64,000 nt of DNA, taken from positions 1 through 64,000 of the forward strand of contig NZ_BCSX01000056.1 of NCBI RefSeq assembly GCF_001570425.1, given 5' to 3'. Below the pieces are notes generated by a model, which saw only the letters and a list, made by a program, of their open reading frames with translations, was not told the origin of the DNA and made no database searches. Shown here piece by piece: positions 26,557 to 35,298 of this stretch (its first letter is position 1; every line of letters begins with the position of its first letter). This DNA is from Mycolicibacterium brisbanense (lineage in GTDB: Bacteria > Actinomycetota > Actinomycetes > Mycobacteriales > Mycobacteriaceae). The translations under genes were made by a program, and so were the position numbers.

Positions 26557-27377
26557 GAGATCAGCTCGCGCCGATCGGGATTTTCGATTCCGGGGTCGGG
26601 GGACTCACCGTCGCCCGCGCCATCATCGACCAGCTGCCCGACGAGGACATCGTCTACGTCGGCGACACCGGCAACGGTCCGTACGGGCCACTGACCATCC
26701 CGGAGATTCGGGCGCACTCGTTGGCCATCGGTGACGATCTCGTCGCCAGGGGAGTGAAGGCGTTGGTGATCGCGTGCAACACCGCGTCGTCGGCGTGCCT
26801 GCGCGACGCCAGGGAGCGCTACGCGCCCGTACCGGTGGTCGAGGTGATCCTGCCCGCGGTGCGGCGTGCGGTGGCGGCGACCCGCAATGGGCGCATCGGC
26901 GTCATCGGGACTGCGGCGACCATCGCGTCGCGGGCATACCAGGACGCATTCGCCGCCGCGCGCGACACCGAGATCATCGGCGTGGCCTGTCCACGGTTCG
27001 TCGACTTTGTCGAGCGTGGTGTGACCAGCGGACGGCAGGTGCTCGGCTTGGCGGAGGGCTATCTGGAGCCGCTGCAGCGCGCTGAGGTCGACACGCTGGT
27101 GCTGGGCTGCACGCACTATCCGATGCTGTCCGGGTTGATCCAATTGGCGATGGGCGACAACGTCACGCTGGTGTCCTCGGCCGAGGAGACCGCCAAGGAT
27201 CTGCTGCGGGTGCTGACCGAGCTCGATTTGCTGAAGCCGCACGGAGTTTCCGCGGCGCACCGCGTCTTCGAAGCGACGGGCGATCCGGAGGCGTTCACCG
27301 CGCTGGCGGCCCGATTCCTGGGGCCGAGTCTCGATGGCGTACGACAGGTGGGGCGTCACGCCGGCGCCGGAACATGA
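26553..27377 (+). CDS. murI: Glutamate racemase
   Basis: 274 residues. It makes D-glutamate for peptidoglycan. The two catalytic cysteines are in VIACNTASSAC and VLGCTHYPML, and the N-terminal catalytic Asp-Ser pair is in IGIFDSGVGGLTV. Its ATG overlaps the rhomboid stop (ATGA), so the two are co-translated. Orthologue of Rv1338. Confidence 0.97.
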   Translation: MRDQLAPIGIFDSGVGGLTVARAIIDQLPDEDIVYVGDTGNGPYGPLTIPEIRAHSLAIGDDLVARGVKALVIACNTASSACLRDARERYAPVPVVEVILPAVRRAVAATRNGRIGVIGTAATIASRAYQDAFAAARDTEIIGVACPRFVDFVERGVTSGRQVLGLAEGYLEPLQRAEVDTLVLGCTHYPMLSGLIQLAMGDNVTLVSSAEETAKDLLRVLTELDLLKPHGVSAAHRVFEATGDPEAFTALAARFLGPSLDGVRQVGRHAGAGT

Positions 27378-27441
27378 TCTCCGTCGCCCAAACCGGCCAT
27401 GTCTTGGCGACATGCATGCCAGGCATGGCAAGCTAGGCACT

Positions 27442-28206
27442 GTGCGTTTGACCGTCCTGGGATGCTCCGGCAGCGTTGTCGGCCCAGATTCTCCGGCGTC
27501 GGGGTATCTCGTCACCGCGCCGGACACCGTGCCGATGGTGATCGACTTCGGTGGCGGCGTTCTGGGCGCACTGCAGCGCTACGCCGACCCCAACGCGGTC
27601 AACGTGTTGCTGTCGCATCTGCATGCCGATCACTGCCTGGACCTGCCGGGACTCTTCGTGTGGCGGCGCTACCACCCGATCCCGGCCACCGACCGCGGCA
27701 TCATGTACGGCCCCGCCAACACCTGGGCCCGGCTGGGAGCGGCCTCCTCGCCCGAAGGCGGCGAGATCGATGACTTCACCGACATCTTCGATGTCCGCAA
27801 TTGGGTGGATGGCGAGGCCATCGAACTGGGCACGCTGAACATCACCCCCCGTTTGGTATGCCATCCCACCGAGTCGTACGGCATGCGGTTCACCGACCCG
27901 TCCGGGGCGACGCTGGTGTACAGCGGCGACACCGGCTACTGCGATGCACTCGTGGATCTTGCGCGTGGCGCCGACGTGTTCCTGTGTGAAGCATCGTGGA
28001 CCGACGACCCGTCTCGCCCGCCGCGCCTGCATCTGTCCGGCGCCGAGGCCGGTCGTGCCGCCGCAGCCGCCGGCGTCGGCGAGCTGCTGCTCACCCACAT
28101 CCCGCCGTGGACGTCGCGCGAGGACGTGATCAGTGAGGCCAAGGCCGAGTTCGACGGCCCGGTGCACGCCGTGGTGTGCGGCGAGGTATTCGACATCACC
28201 CGATAG
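27442..28206 (+). CDS. Metallo-beta-lactamase-fold phosphodiesterase (Rv1339 type)
   Basis: 254 residues from GTG at 27442 (RLTVLGCSGSVVGPDSPASG). The two-metal site is LLSHLHADHCLD; further ligands are in AHPTES-like CHPTESYGM, VYSGDTGYCD and LLTHIPPW. The M. tuberculosis orthologue Rv1339 is reported to be an atypical class II cyclic-nucleotide phosphodiesterase whose overexpression lowers cAMP. In-frame ATG at 27412 is a possible earlier start. With the membrane cyclase at 2250-3854 the window thus encodes both a maker and a probable breaker of cAMP. Confidence 0.9.
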   Translation: MRLTVLGCSGSVVGPDSPASGYLVTAPDTVPMVIDFGGGVLGALQRYADPNAVNVLLSHLHADHCLDLPGLFVWRRYHPIPATDRGIMYGPANTWARLGAASSPEGGEIDDFTDIFDVRNWVDGEAIELGTLNITPRLVCHPTESYGMRFTDPSGATLVYSGDTGYCDALVDLARGADVFLCEASWTDDPSRPPRLHLSGAEAGRAAAAAGVGELLLTHIPPWTSREDVISEAKAEFDGPVHAVVCGEVFDITR

Positions 28207-28215
28207 GGTTGGCGG

Positions 28216-28995
28216 GTGTCCAGACGAGAAGACGGCCGCCTCGACGACGAGCTGCGCCCGGTAGTCATAACCCGCGGCTTCACCAATCATCCGGCCGGCT
28301 CTGTGCTGGTGGAATTCGGCCAGACCCGTGTCATGTGCACCGCCTCGGTCACCGAGGGCGTGCCGCGCTGGCGCAAGGGTTCCGGGCAGGGCTGGTTGAC
28401 CGCCGAATACGCCATGCTCCCCGCCGCCACCCACGACCGCTCTGACCGGGAGTCCGTCAAGGGCCGGGTCGGCGGCCGCACACAGGAGATCAGCCGGCTC
28501 GTGGGCCGCTCATTGCGGGCCTGCATCGACCTCGGGGCGTTGGGGGAGAACACCATTGCCATCGACTGCGATGTGCTGCAGGCCGATGGCGGTACCCGCA
28601 CCGCAGCCATCACGGGGGCCTACGTCGCGCTGGCCGACGCCGTGACATACCTGGCTGCTGCGGGACGGCTCTCGGATCCGCGGCCGCTGTCGTGCGCCAT
28701 TGCCGCGGTGTCGGTCGGCGTGGTCGACGGCCGCGTGCGGGTCGACCTGCCCTACACCGAGGATTCCCGGGCCGAAGTGGACATGAACGTCGTCGCCACC
28801 GACACCGGAACGCTCGTCGAGATCCAGGGCACGGGCGAAGGTGCCACGTTCCCGCGCTCGACGCTCGACAAGCTGCTGGACGCGGCGCTCGGGGCCTGCG
28901 AGCAGTTGTTCGTCGTTCAGCGCGAGGCTCTGGCGTTGCCGTATCCCGGTGTGCTGCCGGAAGGTCCGGCGCCCAAGAAGGCGTTCGGAAGCTGA
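28216..28995 (+). CDS. rph: Ribonuclease PH
   Basis: 259 residues from GTG. A phosphate-dependent 3'-5' exoribonuclease that trims tRNA 3' ends. Family segments are RREDGRLDDELRPV, VLVEFGQTRVMCTASV, RESVKGRVGGRTQEISRLVG, the active-site IDCDVLQADGGTRTAAITG and VDLPYTEDSRAEVDMNVV. It starts 9 bases after the Rv1339-type gene and precedes rdgB by 6. Orthologue of Rv1340. Confidence 0.97.
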   Translation: MSRREDGRLDDELRPVVITRGFTNHPAGSVLVEFGQTRVMCTASVTEGVPRWRKGSGQGWLTAEYAMLPAATHDRSDRESVKGRVGGRTQEISRLVGRSLRACIDLGALGENTIAIDCDVLQADGGTRTAAITGAYVALADAVTYLAAAGRLSDPRPLSCAIAAVSVGVVDGRVRVDLPYTEDSRAEVDMNVVATDTGTLVEIQGTGEGATFPRSTLDKLLDAALGACEQLFVVQREALALPYPGVLPEGPAPKKAFGS

Positions 28996-29001
28996 GAGCC
29001 G

Positions 29002-29613
29002 ATGCCTGAGCTGTTGGTGGCCAGCCGCAATCCGAAGAAGCTGGCCGAGCTTCGGCGGGTGCTCGATGCCGCTGGGGTGTCCGGGCTTTCGCTGCTGTCC
29101 CTGGCCGACGTCCCGCCGTTCGACGAGGCACCCGAGACGGGTGCGACCTTCGAGGAGAATGCGCTCGCCAAGGCGACGGACGGCTTTCGGGCCACCGGCT
29201 TGGCGTGTGTGGCCGATGACTCCGGGATCGCGGTCGCGGCACTGAACGGTATGCCCGGTGTGCTGTCGGCGCGGTGGTCGGGCAAGCACGGGGACGACGC
29301 CGCCAACACCGCACTGCTGCTGGGCCAGCTCGCCGATGTGCCCGACGAGCGCCGCGGGGCGGCGTTCGTATCGGCCTGCGCGCTGGTGTCGTCCGCGGGT
29401 TCGACGGTGGTGCGCGGCGAGTGGCCCGGGACGGTCACCCGCGAGCCGCGCGGAGCCGGCGGGTTCGGTTACGACCCGGTGTTCCTGCCGGACGGATCCG
29501 CGCTGACTGCCGCCGAGCTGTCACCCGCCGAGAAGGATGCGGCGTCCCACCGCGGGCGGGCGCTGGCGTTGTTGGTGCCCGCGTTGCGGGAGCTGGCCGG
29601 CTCTACAGGCTGA
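29002..29613 (+). CDS. rdgB: dITP/XTP pyrophosphatase (Ham1/RdgB)
   Basis: 203 residues. It removes deaminated purine nucleotides (dITP, XTP) from the pool by hydrolysis to the monophosphate. Motifs are LLVASRNPKKLAELR at the N-terminus, the catalytic CVADDSGIAVAALNGMPGV and GGFGYDPVFLPDG with SPAEKDAASHRGRAL. The last 11 bases overlap the 3' end of the convergent DUF3817 gene. Orthologue of Rv1341. Confidence 0.96.
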   Translation: MPELLVASRNPKKLAELRRVLDAAGVSGLSLLSLADVPPFDEAPETGATFEENALAKATDGFRATGLACVADDSGIAVAALNGMPGVLSARWSGKHGDDAANTALLLGQLADVPDERRGAAFVSACALVSSAGSTVVRGEWPGTVTREPRGAGGFGYDPVFLPDGSALTAAELSPAEKDAASHRGRALALLVPALRELAGSTG

Positions 29614-29953
29614 AGCGCTCTTTGATCGCGATGGTGTTGAAGTGCTCGGCGATGATGCCCAGCAGCGGGATGGTGCCGGCGAGCAGTGTGCCGATGGTCT
29701 TGCCGAGAGGCCAGCGGATCTTGACCGCGAGGTTGGCCGTGAACATCAGGTACACGAAGTACACCCAGCCGTGCACGATGCCGATCCAGCTCGGCGGATT
29801 GTCCACCTGAACGATGTACTTGAGCACCATCTCGTAGCAGAGCGCGATCAGCCACAGACCGGTAGCCCACGCCATCACGCGGTAGCCCAGCAGGGCCTTG
29901 CGGATGGTCTCCTTGGGCGTGGTGACCTCGGTGTCCGGTTCGGGTGCGGTCAT
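29603..29953 (-). CDS. DUF3817 membrane protein (Rv1342c type)
   Basis: 116 residues with three hydrophobic helices: YRVMAWATGLWLIALCYEMV, the HGWVYFVYLMFTANLAV segment and GTLLAGTIPLLGIIAEHF. Its ATG overlaps the lprD stop as ATGA, so the pair is one translational unit. The same order occurs in M. tuberculosis (Rv1343c-Rv1342c). Function unknown. Confidence 0.88.
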   Translation of the reverse strand: MTAPEPDTEVTTPKETIRKALLGYRVMAWATGLWLIALCYEMVLKYIVQVDNPPSWIGIVHGWVYFVYLMFTANLAVKIRWPLGKTIGTLLAGTIPLLGIIAEHFNTIAIKERFSL

Positions 29954-30324
29954 CTATCGGTCCTGTCTTCCTTCTCGGCATCGCTCTTGGCCAGTTCGGC
30001 GAGGTACCTGTTGTACTCACTCAAGGCTTGATCGTCGTCGTCTTGTGCTGCCGGCCTGGGCCTTTCGGGCAGCAGCCCGGCAGGGATCTCGGTCTGTTTG
30101 GCCACCGGCTGCGGCGGCGCGTCCTCGTAACGGACGAACTTGTAGTACGCGTAGAAGCAGAACGCGGCGAACATCGGCCACTGCAGGGCATAGCCGAGAT
30201 TCTGGAAGGAACCGGAGACCGACTCATACCGCGTCCACTGCCACCAGGCCAGCCCCATACAGCCGGCAGCGCCGAGACAGACCAGTGCGATGAGCGCTGG
30301 TCTCCTACGGCGTGTAGTGGACAT
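29950..30324 (-). CDS. lprD: Conserved lipoprotein LprD-like
   Basis: 124 residues. The N-terminus has a basic stretch (TTRRRRPA), a hydrophobic segment and the lipobox LGAAGC, then a second hydrophobic stretch (LQWPMFAAFCFYAYYKFV). The C-terminal third is charged and probably exposed. It matches Rv1343c by position and size. It is the last gene of the block shared with M. tuberculosis. Confidence 0.85.
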   Translation of the reverse strand: MSTTRRRRPALIALVCLGAAGCMGLAWWQWTRYESVSGSFQNLGYALQWPMFAAFCFYAYYKFVRYEDAPPQPVAKQTEIPAGLLPERPRPAAQDDDDQALSEYNRYLAELAKSDAEKEDRTDR

Positions 30325-30365
30325 CAGTCCACGGTACCGCGCGGTGCTGGGTCAGCTCACATCCG

Positions 30366-31106
30366 TCAGACCTTCGGGCCGATGAACTCATCGAGACGTG
30401 CGGTCGCCGCTTTGCGGTACACCGCCACGTCGTACTGACTGGGGCGGGTCCAGGGAATGCCGAGGTGATCGAGGGCGGCGCAATAGAGGCTCCGGATGTC
30501 CTCGGACCTGTTCGAGAAGTGATAGCGGATGCTTTTGACTCCGCGGTCGTCGGCGACGACACGGCAGCCGTCACTGTGAATCAGACCTCGCACGAACTGC
30601 TCGGTGGATTCCTTGACGAGTACCTCTTGCCACTGCTCCAACTGAATCGGCCTCAAGTGTTTCTTTCCGGGACCGAGCTGAGGGAGTAGGCATGGCCGGT
30701 GCTTGGAGCTCAGGGAGACATCGGCGCAGCCGTCAGGACGGCGCACGACGGCTGCACGTTGCCCAGGCATGAGCACGTCGATCGCTTCGCGGCACTGGTC
30801 GATGATTCGTGGATACTTCGTATCGAGCGTGATCCTCAGACGCCACGTACGGGGATACTTGGAGATGCACCCGTCCCCGAGATACATGCCGAGCACGTAG
30901 CAGTACGCATCGGCCGGAAGTGCCGCGAAGTCGTGGCTGCTTCGACACACCAATTGTTCGGAGGGGAATCGCGGTCTACAACTCGGCCTACATCGCCATT
31001 CCCACACGGTCTTACGAGGGATGCCCGTTTGCCGCGCGATGGCGCAGTCGTTCAGGCCTGCGGCGATCAGGCGCTGCACATTGTCGAACTCTTCCGCAGA
31101 CCTCAC
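30366..31106 (-). CDS. HTH protein with LAGLIDADG-like endonuclease motifs
   Basis: 246 residues from GTG at 31106, which has AAGGGGG just upstream; ATG at 31157 has no ribosome site. The N-terminus holds a helix-turn-helix (GLNDCAIARQTGIPRKTVWEW). The rest has two copies of a dodecapeptide-like motif about 100 residues apart, YVLGMYLGDGCIS and FVRGLIHSDGCRV, each ending in the acidic D-G pair of LAGLIDADG homing endonucleases. Paired motifs in one chain fit a monomeric enzyme. It stands alone, not inside an intron or intein, 86 bases from a tRNA gene that it faces head to head. It could instead be a DNA-binding protein that has lost nuclease activity. Confidence 0.72.
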   Translation of the reverse strand: MRSAEEFDNVQRLIAAGLNDCAIARQTGIPRKTVWEWRCRPSCRPRFPSEQLVCRSSHDFAALPADAYCYVLGMYLGDGCISKYPRTWRLRITLDTKYPRIIDQCREAIDVLMPGQRAAVVRRPDGCADVSLSSKHRPCLLPQLGPGKKHLRPIQLEQWQEVLVKESTEQFVRGLIHSDGCRVVADDRGVKSIRYHFSNRSEDIRSLYCAALDHLGIPWTRPSQYDVAVYRKAATARLDEFIGPKV

Positions 31107-31192
31107 GTCGCCCCCTTCGACCGATGCAGTTCTCAAGGTAGCCGGGGCCACCGACACTTATTGCAGTTGTGTGGCGGTAGGATCGGCACGCT

Positions 31193-31276
31193 GCGGGCGT
31201 GATGAAATTGGCAAACATGCGGGCTTTAGGTGCCCGTGCTCGGAAGAGTTTGTGGGTTCGAGTCCCACCGCCCGCA
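31193..31276 (+). tRNA. tRNA-Leu (anticodon TAG)
   Basis: 84 bases that fold as a class II tRNA. Acceptor strands GCGGGCG (31193-31199) and CGCCCGC (31269-31275) pair fully, with A as discriminator. The anticodon stem CGGGC/GCCCG encloses the loop TTTAGGT, giving anticodon TAG. A long variable arm typical of leucine follows, then the T arm GTGGG-TTCGAGT-CCCAC. CCA is not encoded. It lies at the point where synteny with M. tuberculosis stops, so it is a candidate integration site. Confidence 0.96.
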
Positions 31277-31280
31277 CTGT

Positions 31281-34200
31281 TTAGCCCGTTTGGGAGTCCA
31301 CCGGAGCCGCATTGGCTTTGACGGTGTTGAGGATCGCGACGATGTTGTCGACGTCGGCGTCGGGGAACACATCGTCGGGTCCCGTCGGCGCGTGATCGGT
31401 GTACGGGGATTCGTAGAGCCTGGCAGGTTCGACGACGCCGTTGCGGGTGAGCTCGGTGACGATGAGGTCGATGAAGCGGATCTGGTCGGCGCTAAATCGG
31501 GTGCCGTCCAGGTAGGTTCCGAAGGCCTCGACGGCGGCCTCACGGTCCAGACCGACCAGCCCACGGATAAACAGGCCCAGCCCGTGTGACTCCTCTTTCG
31601 CCAACGCGATGTCGTCGTCGCCACCGGTCCCGCTGTCGATGAGCATCTTCTCCAGTGAGACCAGATCGTCGGGGGTGAGTGCCTTGTTGCGTCTCAGACG
31701 TTGCAACGCGATGTGGTCCTGGTGCTGCTTGAGATATGCGGCGGCCTTGAGCCGGAAGCGTTCCCAATTGGTGCCGGGGGTGACGCCGGGCAGGTCGACG
31801 AGCGTGGACTCGCCCAGCTCGTCCTGGAAGTCGGTGTAGACGACGACCTTCTTGACCTTCTCCAGGAAGCGTACGAGGCCGCGCAACTTACGGCGGGCCA
31901 GTTCGAGCATGGGCAGCGTGACGTCCAACCACCACTCGTCGCCGGCGACTTCGTCGAGAAGAGCCTGCTCGGCGGCGACCGACGGGATCGCCGTCTGGTT
32001 CAGCAGTCCCGACGCGATCAGCTGAATCTGTTCCCGTAGCCGTTCGGCGGCGACCGCGTCGCCTTCGAGCTGGGCGAGTTGACGGCGCAGGATGAGCAGG
32101 TCGAACCGTTTGGCGTCCTCGTCGTCGTCCTTGTGCGTCGAGGGCAGTCCGGCGAGGTGCTCGGCAACGTCGCCCGCGGCTTCGGGCGTGACCACAGGCC
32201 AGGCGTCCCAGTTCGCATACCGTTCGACCAGTCGCCGATGCGGTCGGACCAGAAAGTTCTCGAGGTTCATGCCGACGACAGTGCGGTGCAGCGACCACGC
32301 GGTGTCGACGCGCAGGCCGCGGTCACTTTCGACGCCCTGTCCCTCAGGCGGGTCGGGATCATGTGGTGGCGCCGCATGATCCAGCGCGGTGATCAAGCCG
32401 AGTCGGGTCTCAAATAGCCTCTGGTTCAACGACTTCTGGAAGGAACCCTGTGAGTCGGGCAGATCCTGGCTGAAGAATTCCAGGTTGCCGCAGAAGTCGA
32501 AGACGTAGAAGTTCTGCTTGTGCAGGCCCGGTCCGTACAGGTCGGGCCGCAGCCGGGTACCCCGCCCGATCATCTGCCAGAACTTGGTCTTGGACCGCAC
32601 CAGCTTGAAGAACACCAGGTTGACGACCTCGGGCACGTCGATGCCGGTGTCGAGCATGTCGACCGAGATCGCGATGTGCGGTGCCTTGTCGGGGATCGAG
32701 AAGTCGTCGATGAGACTCTGGGCGTATGGCGTGCTGTGGGTGATAACGCGCGCGAAATGCCCGGCGTATTCGGGGTATTGGCGGTCGAAGCGCTGGGCAA
32801 TGAACTCGGCGTGGGCCTGGTTCTTCGCGAAGATGATCGTCTTGCCCAGGCGATCTCCGGACGCGACGCGATGGCCCTTCGCCATCAACTCGGCGAGCAC
32901 CTTGTCAACGGTGTCTTCGTTGAACAAGAACTTGTTGAGCTCCTCGGAGGTCACCGCGTCGGGTGTCTCCTCGTCGCCCCAATCCAACGCGTCCCACTCG
33001 TCTTTCTCTTCGTCCGATAGGTCGGCGTAGCGGATACCCTCCTGCAAGAACTTTGTCCCGCAAGAGATTCCGATGGCGGGGACGAGAAATCCCTCATTGA
33101 CCGCGTCGTCGAGACTGTAGGCGTCAGTGGGCACGCCGTCCTCGAGCTGGAACAGTCGGTAGGTGTTGTGGTCCACCTCGTCCTTCGGTGTCGCGGTCAG
33201 TCCGACCAGCAACGAGTCGAACCATTCGAAGATCGCCCGGTACTTCTGATACACCGACCGGTGGGCCTCGTCGATCACCACGAGATCGAAGTAGCCCGCT
33301 CCGAATTTCCTTACCCCGGAACCGGTGTCGTTGATGAGGTTCATCATCGTGGGGTAGGTGCTGACGTACACACGACCATCTGAGGTCTTCTCGGTCACCA
33401 GGTTCACGGTGGTCGCGTCGGGCAGATGTGTCTTGAAGGCGTTGACGGCCTGAGTAACCAGCGCGGTCCGGTCCGCCAGGAACAGCACCCGCTTGACCCA
33501 GTTCGCCTCCATCAGCTGCTTGACGAGTGCGATGACGGTGCGCGTCTTACCCGAACCGGTGGCCATCACCAGCAGTGCTTCGCGACGTTTGGCGTCGAAG
33601 CTGTCGTCGATCGCGCGGATGGCCCGATGCTGGTAGTGCCGTTCGACGATCTCCGAATCGATCGGCGCCTCAGACAGCGATTGGCGCGTCTGGCGACGTT
33701 GGATCAGCAGCTCCAGTTCGTCACGAGTGTAGAAGCCTTGGACCTCACGCGGGGGATAGCCGCCTGCGTCATCCCAGATCCAGTGTTCAAAACCGTTGGT
33801 GTAGAAGATGACTGGACGTCGACCCGTCGTCTGTTCGAGGCAGTCCGCGTACAGTTTCGCCTGTTGCTCTCCGAGGTGAGGGCTCTTGGTGGTGCGTTTG
33901 GCTTCCACGATCGCCAGGGGCAGGCCGTCCGCGCCCCACAGCACGTAGTCGACGTAGCCCTTGCCGCCGCCGGGCATACCGGTGACTTCGAACTCGCGGT
34001 CGCGGGACTCGGTCAGCGGCCAGCCGGCCTCGTTGAGCAGCAGGTCGATGAACGTATCGCGGGTCTCTGCTTCGGAGTAGTCGCGGTCATCGGGCTGGGT
34101 ATTCGCCGCCTGGGCCTGCCTGATCTGTTCGCGCAGCGCGGCGATTTCGGCATCCTTGGCCTTGGCGAGCTCGTCCTTCTCGGCCAGGGCCTTGGCATGT

Positions 34201-34694
34201 GCCTCATCCTGGGCGGCGAACTTGGCCGCAAGCTGGGCGACTTCCTGCCGGCTCAGTGGGGCGGCCTTGGCCGCGAGCTTGGGATCGAAGGCCAACTTCA
34301 GTGGCGCGGCCTTCGGGTAGGCCGAGTGGTGGTAGACCGCCCACACCATGACGTGGTGCAGTTCGCGGAGGACGGCGAGGGCGATGGCCGGAGCGATCGG
34401 CTTCTGTTCGTGTACGGCCGCATTTCCGGCTTTGCGGATCAGGTTGAGTTTCTGCACGATTGCCGGGGTAACTGCGGCGCGGAACGGTTGCTCGTTGATA
34501 CGCGCCGACAGATCGTTCTTGTAGGGCATCGGCAAAGCCAGGATGTCGTAGAGCAGATCGACGAGGTGCTCGATCGCTCGACGGCTGTAGAAACATGCCG
34601 AACGGGGATCGGAGCTGAGATAGCCTTCGGCACGGGCACAGTCGGTATGGATTTCCGGCCAGTCAGCCGCGCCGACGAAGGCGAAGTTGCTCAC
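31281..34694 (-). CDS. hsdR: Type I restriction enzyme R subunit (EcoEI-like HsdR)
   Basis: 1137 residues from GTG at 34694 with AAGGAAGGA upstream. The N-terminus is a DUF4145-like helical domain (SACFYSRRAIEHLVDLLYD), followed by a coiled region rich in K, E and A (about 160-205). The nuclease is GYVDYVLWGADGLPLAIVEAK (D...E-x-K). The SF2 translocase has LLVMATGSGKTRTVIALV and DLVVIDEAHRSVYQKY, with late motif KFWQMIGRGTRLRPDL. A C-terminal helical domain completes the EcoEI type. It ends 5 bases from the tRNA. No hsdM or hsdS is adjacent; both are 12 kb away at 46118-48681 in the same orientation, so it is probably their separated partner. Confidence 0.9.
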   Translation of the reverse strand: MSNFAFVGAADWPEIHTDCARAEGYLSSDPRSACFYSRRAIEHLVDLLYDILALPMPYKNDLSARINEQPFRAAVTPAIVQKLNLIRKAGNAAVHEQKPIAPAIALAVLRELHHVMVWAVYHHSAYPKAAPLKLAFDPKLAAKAAPLSRQEVAQLAAKFAAQDEAHAKALAEKDELAKAKDAEIAALREQIRQAQAANTQPDDRDYSEAETRDTFIDLLLNEAGWPLTESRDREFEVTGMPGGGKGYVDYVLWGADGLPLAIVEAKRTTKSPHLGEQQAKLYADCLEQTTGRRPVIFYTNGFEHWIWDDAGGYPPREVQGFYTRDELELLIQRRQTRQSLSEAPIDSEIVERHYQHRAIRAIDDSFDAKRREALLVMATGSGKTRTVIALVKQLMEANWVKRVLFLADRTALVTQAVNAFKTHLPDATTVNLVTEKTSDGRVYVSTYPTMMNLINDTGSGVRKFGAGYFDLVVIDEAHRSVYQKYRAIFEWFDSLLVGLTATPKDEVDHNTYRLFQLEDGVPTDAYSLDDAVNEGFLVPAIGISCGTKFLQEGIRYADLSDEEKDEWDALDWGDEETPDAVTSEELNKFLFNEDTVDKVLAELMAKGHRVASGDRLGKTIIFAKNQAHAEFIAQRFDRQYPEYAGHFARVITHSTPYAQSLIDDFSIPDKAPHIAISVDMLDTGIDVPEVVNLVFFKLVRSKTKFWQMIGRGTRLRPDLYGPGLHKQNFYVFDFCGNLEFFSQDLPDSQGSFQKSLNQRLFETRLGLITALDHAAPPHDPDPPEGQGVESDRGLRVDTAWSLHRTVVGMNLENFLVRPHRRLVERYANWDAWPVVTPEAAGDVAEHLAGLPSTHKDDDEDAKRFDLLILRRQLAQLEGDAVAAERLREQIQLIASGLLNQTAIPSVAAEQALLDEVAGDEWWLDVTLPMLELARRKLRGLVRFLEKVKKVVVYTDFQDELGESTLVDLPGVTPGTNWERFRLKAAAYLKQHQDHIALQRLRRNKALTPDDLVSLEKMLIDSGTGGDDDIALAKEESHGLGLFIRGLVGLDREAAVEAFGTYLDGTRFSADQIRFIDLIVTELTRNGVVEPARLYESPYTDHAPTGPDDVFPDADVDNIVAILNTVKANAAPVDSQTG

Positions 34695-34861
34695 GGCGCA
34701 TCCTTCCTTTTCTGGCCTCCGGCCGATGGTGGTGAACTTATCAAGATTTCTCGGCCGCCTGAGCCGAACCCGACTGTCTACCAGTTGGCTCCGACAAGTC
34801 ATCCGGCATTGCGCTGCCGGGGAAGATGGAATGTGTTGGAAGGCTCGTGTGAGGAGGACTG

Positions 34862-35236
34862 ATGATCGAAGTACTGCCCGATCTGCCGGACGGGGTGTTC
34901 GGGATCCGGGTGTCGGGTCACGTCAGCGGTGATGACTTGCGGCAGTTCCGACCGACCATGGACGATCTCTCGAAGAACGGTGAGATTCGGATCGTCGAGG
35001 TCATCGCCCCGGACTATGCGGGCTTCGGTCCGGGCGGACTGGTGGAGGACCTCAAGCTTGGGCTCGGCATGCTGGCGCACCACCACTCGGAGTTCAAGCG
35101 CATCGCTGTTGTGTCGGATAAGGACTGGGTGGCCCACGCCGTCCATGCATTCGCCTGGATGATCCCCGGCGAACTGAAGGTCTTTGGCCTCGACGAACTC
35201 GATGCGGCCAAGAAGTGGGCGGCGGGCCGAATGTAA
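34862..35236 (+). CDS. SpoIIAA/STAS-like protein
   Basis: 124 residues with GGAGG before the ATG. The alternating strand-helix pattern (FGIRVSGHVSGDDL, RIVEVIAPDYAGF, KRIAVVSDKDWVAHAVHAFAW and KVFGLDELDAAKKWA) matches the small SpoIIAA-like/STAS-SEC14 fold family. Such proteins are stand-alone and of unknown role; no serine switch residue can be pointed out. It is divergent from hsdR (167 bases between starts) and precedes the toxin-antitoxin operon. Confidence 0.8.
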   Translation: MIEVLPDLPDGVFGIRVSGHVSGDDLRQFRPTMDDLSKNGEIRIVEVIAPDYAGFGPGGLVEDLKLGLGMLAHHHSEFKRIAVVSDKDWVAHAVHAFAWMIPGELKVFGLDELDAAKKWAAGRM

Positions 35237-35285
35237 GTCGTACGATTTTCCAGTACGATACCCGTACGGTAAACATGTACAGTTA
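35236..35285 (+). promoter_or_regulatory. Probable YefM/YoeB autoregulatory operator
   Basis: Four GTAC cores lie at 35240, 35253, 35264 and 35277, spaced 13, 11 and 13 bases. The last is a full TGTACA (35276-35281) ending 18 bases before the yefM start. The E. coli yefM-yoeB operator is known to use TGTACA-core palindromes about 12 bases apart, so this array should bind the antitoxin and the toxin-antitoxin complex. Confidence 0.72.
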
Positions 35286-35298
35286 GGGAGTCTGTCCG

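Noticed and set aside
31252..31276. Second copy of the tRNA-Leu 3' end as att site within the window
   Set aside because: Reading through the island by eye showed no repeat of this stretch; it may lie beyond the window or not exist.
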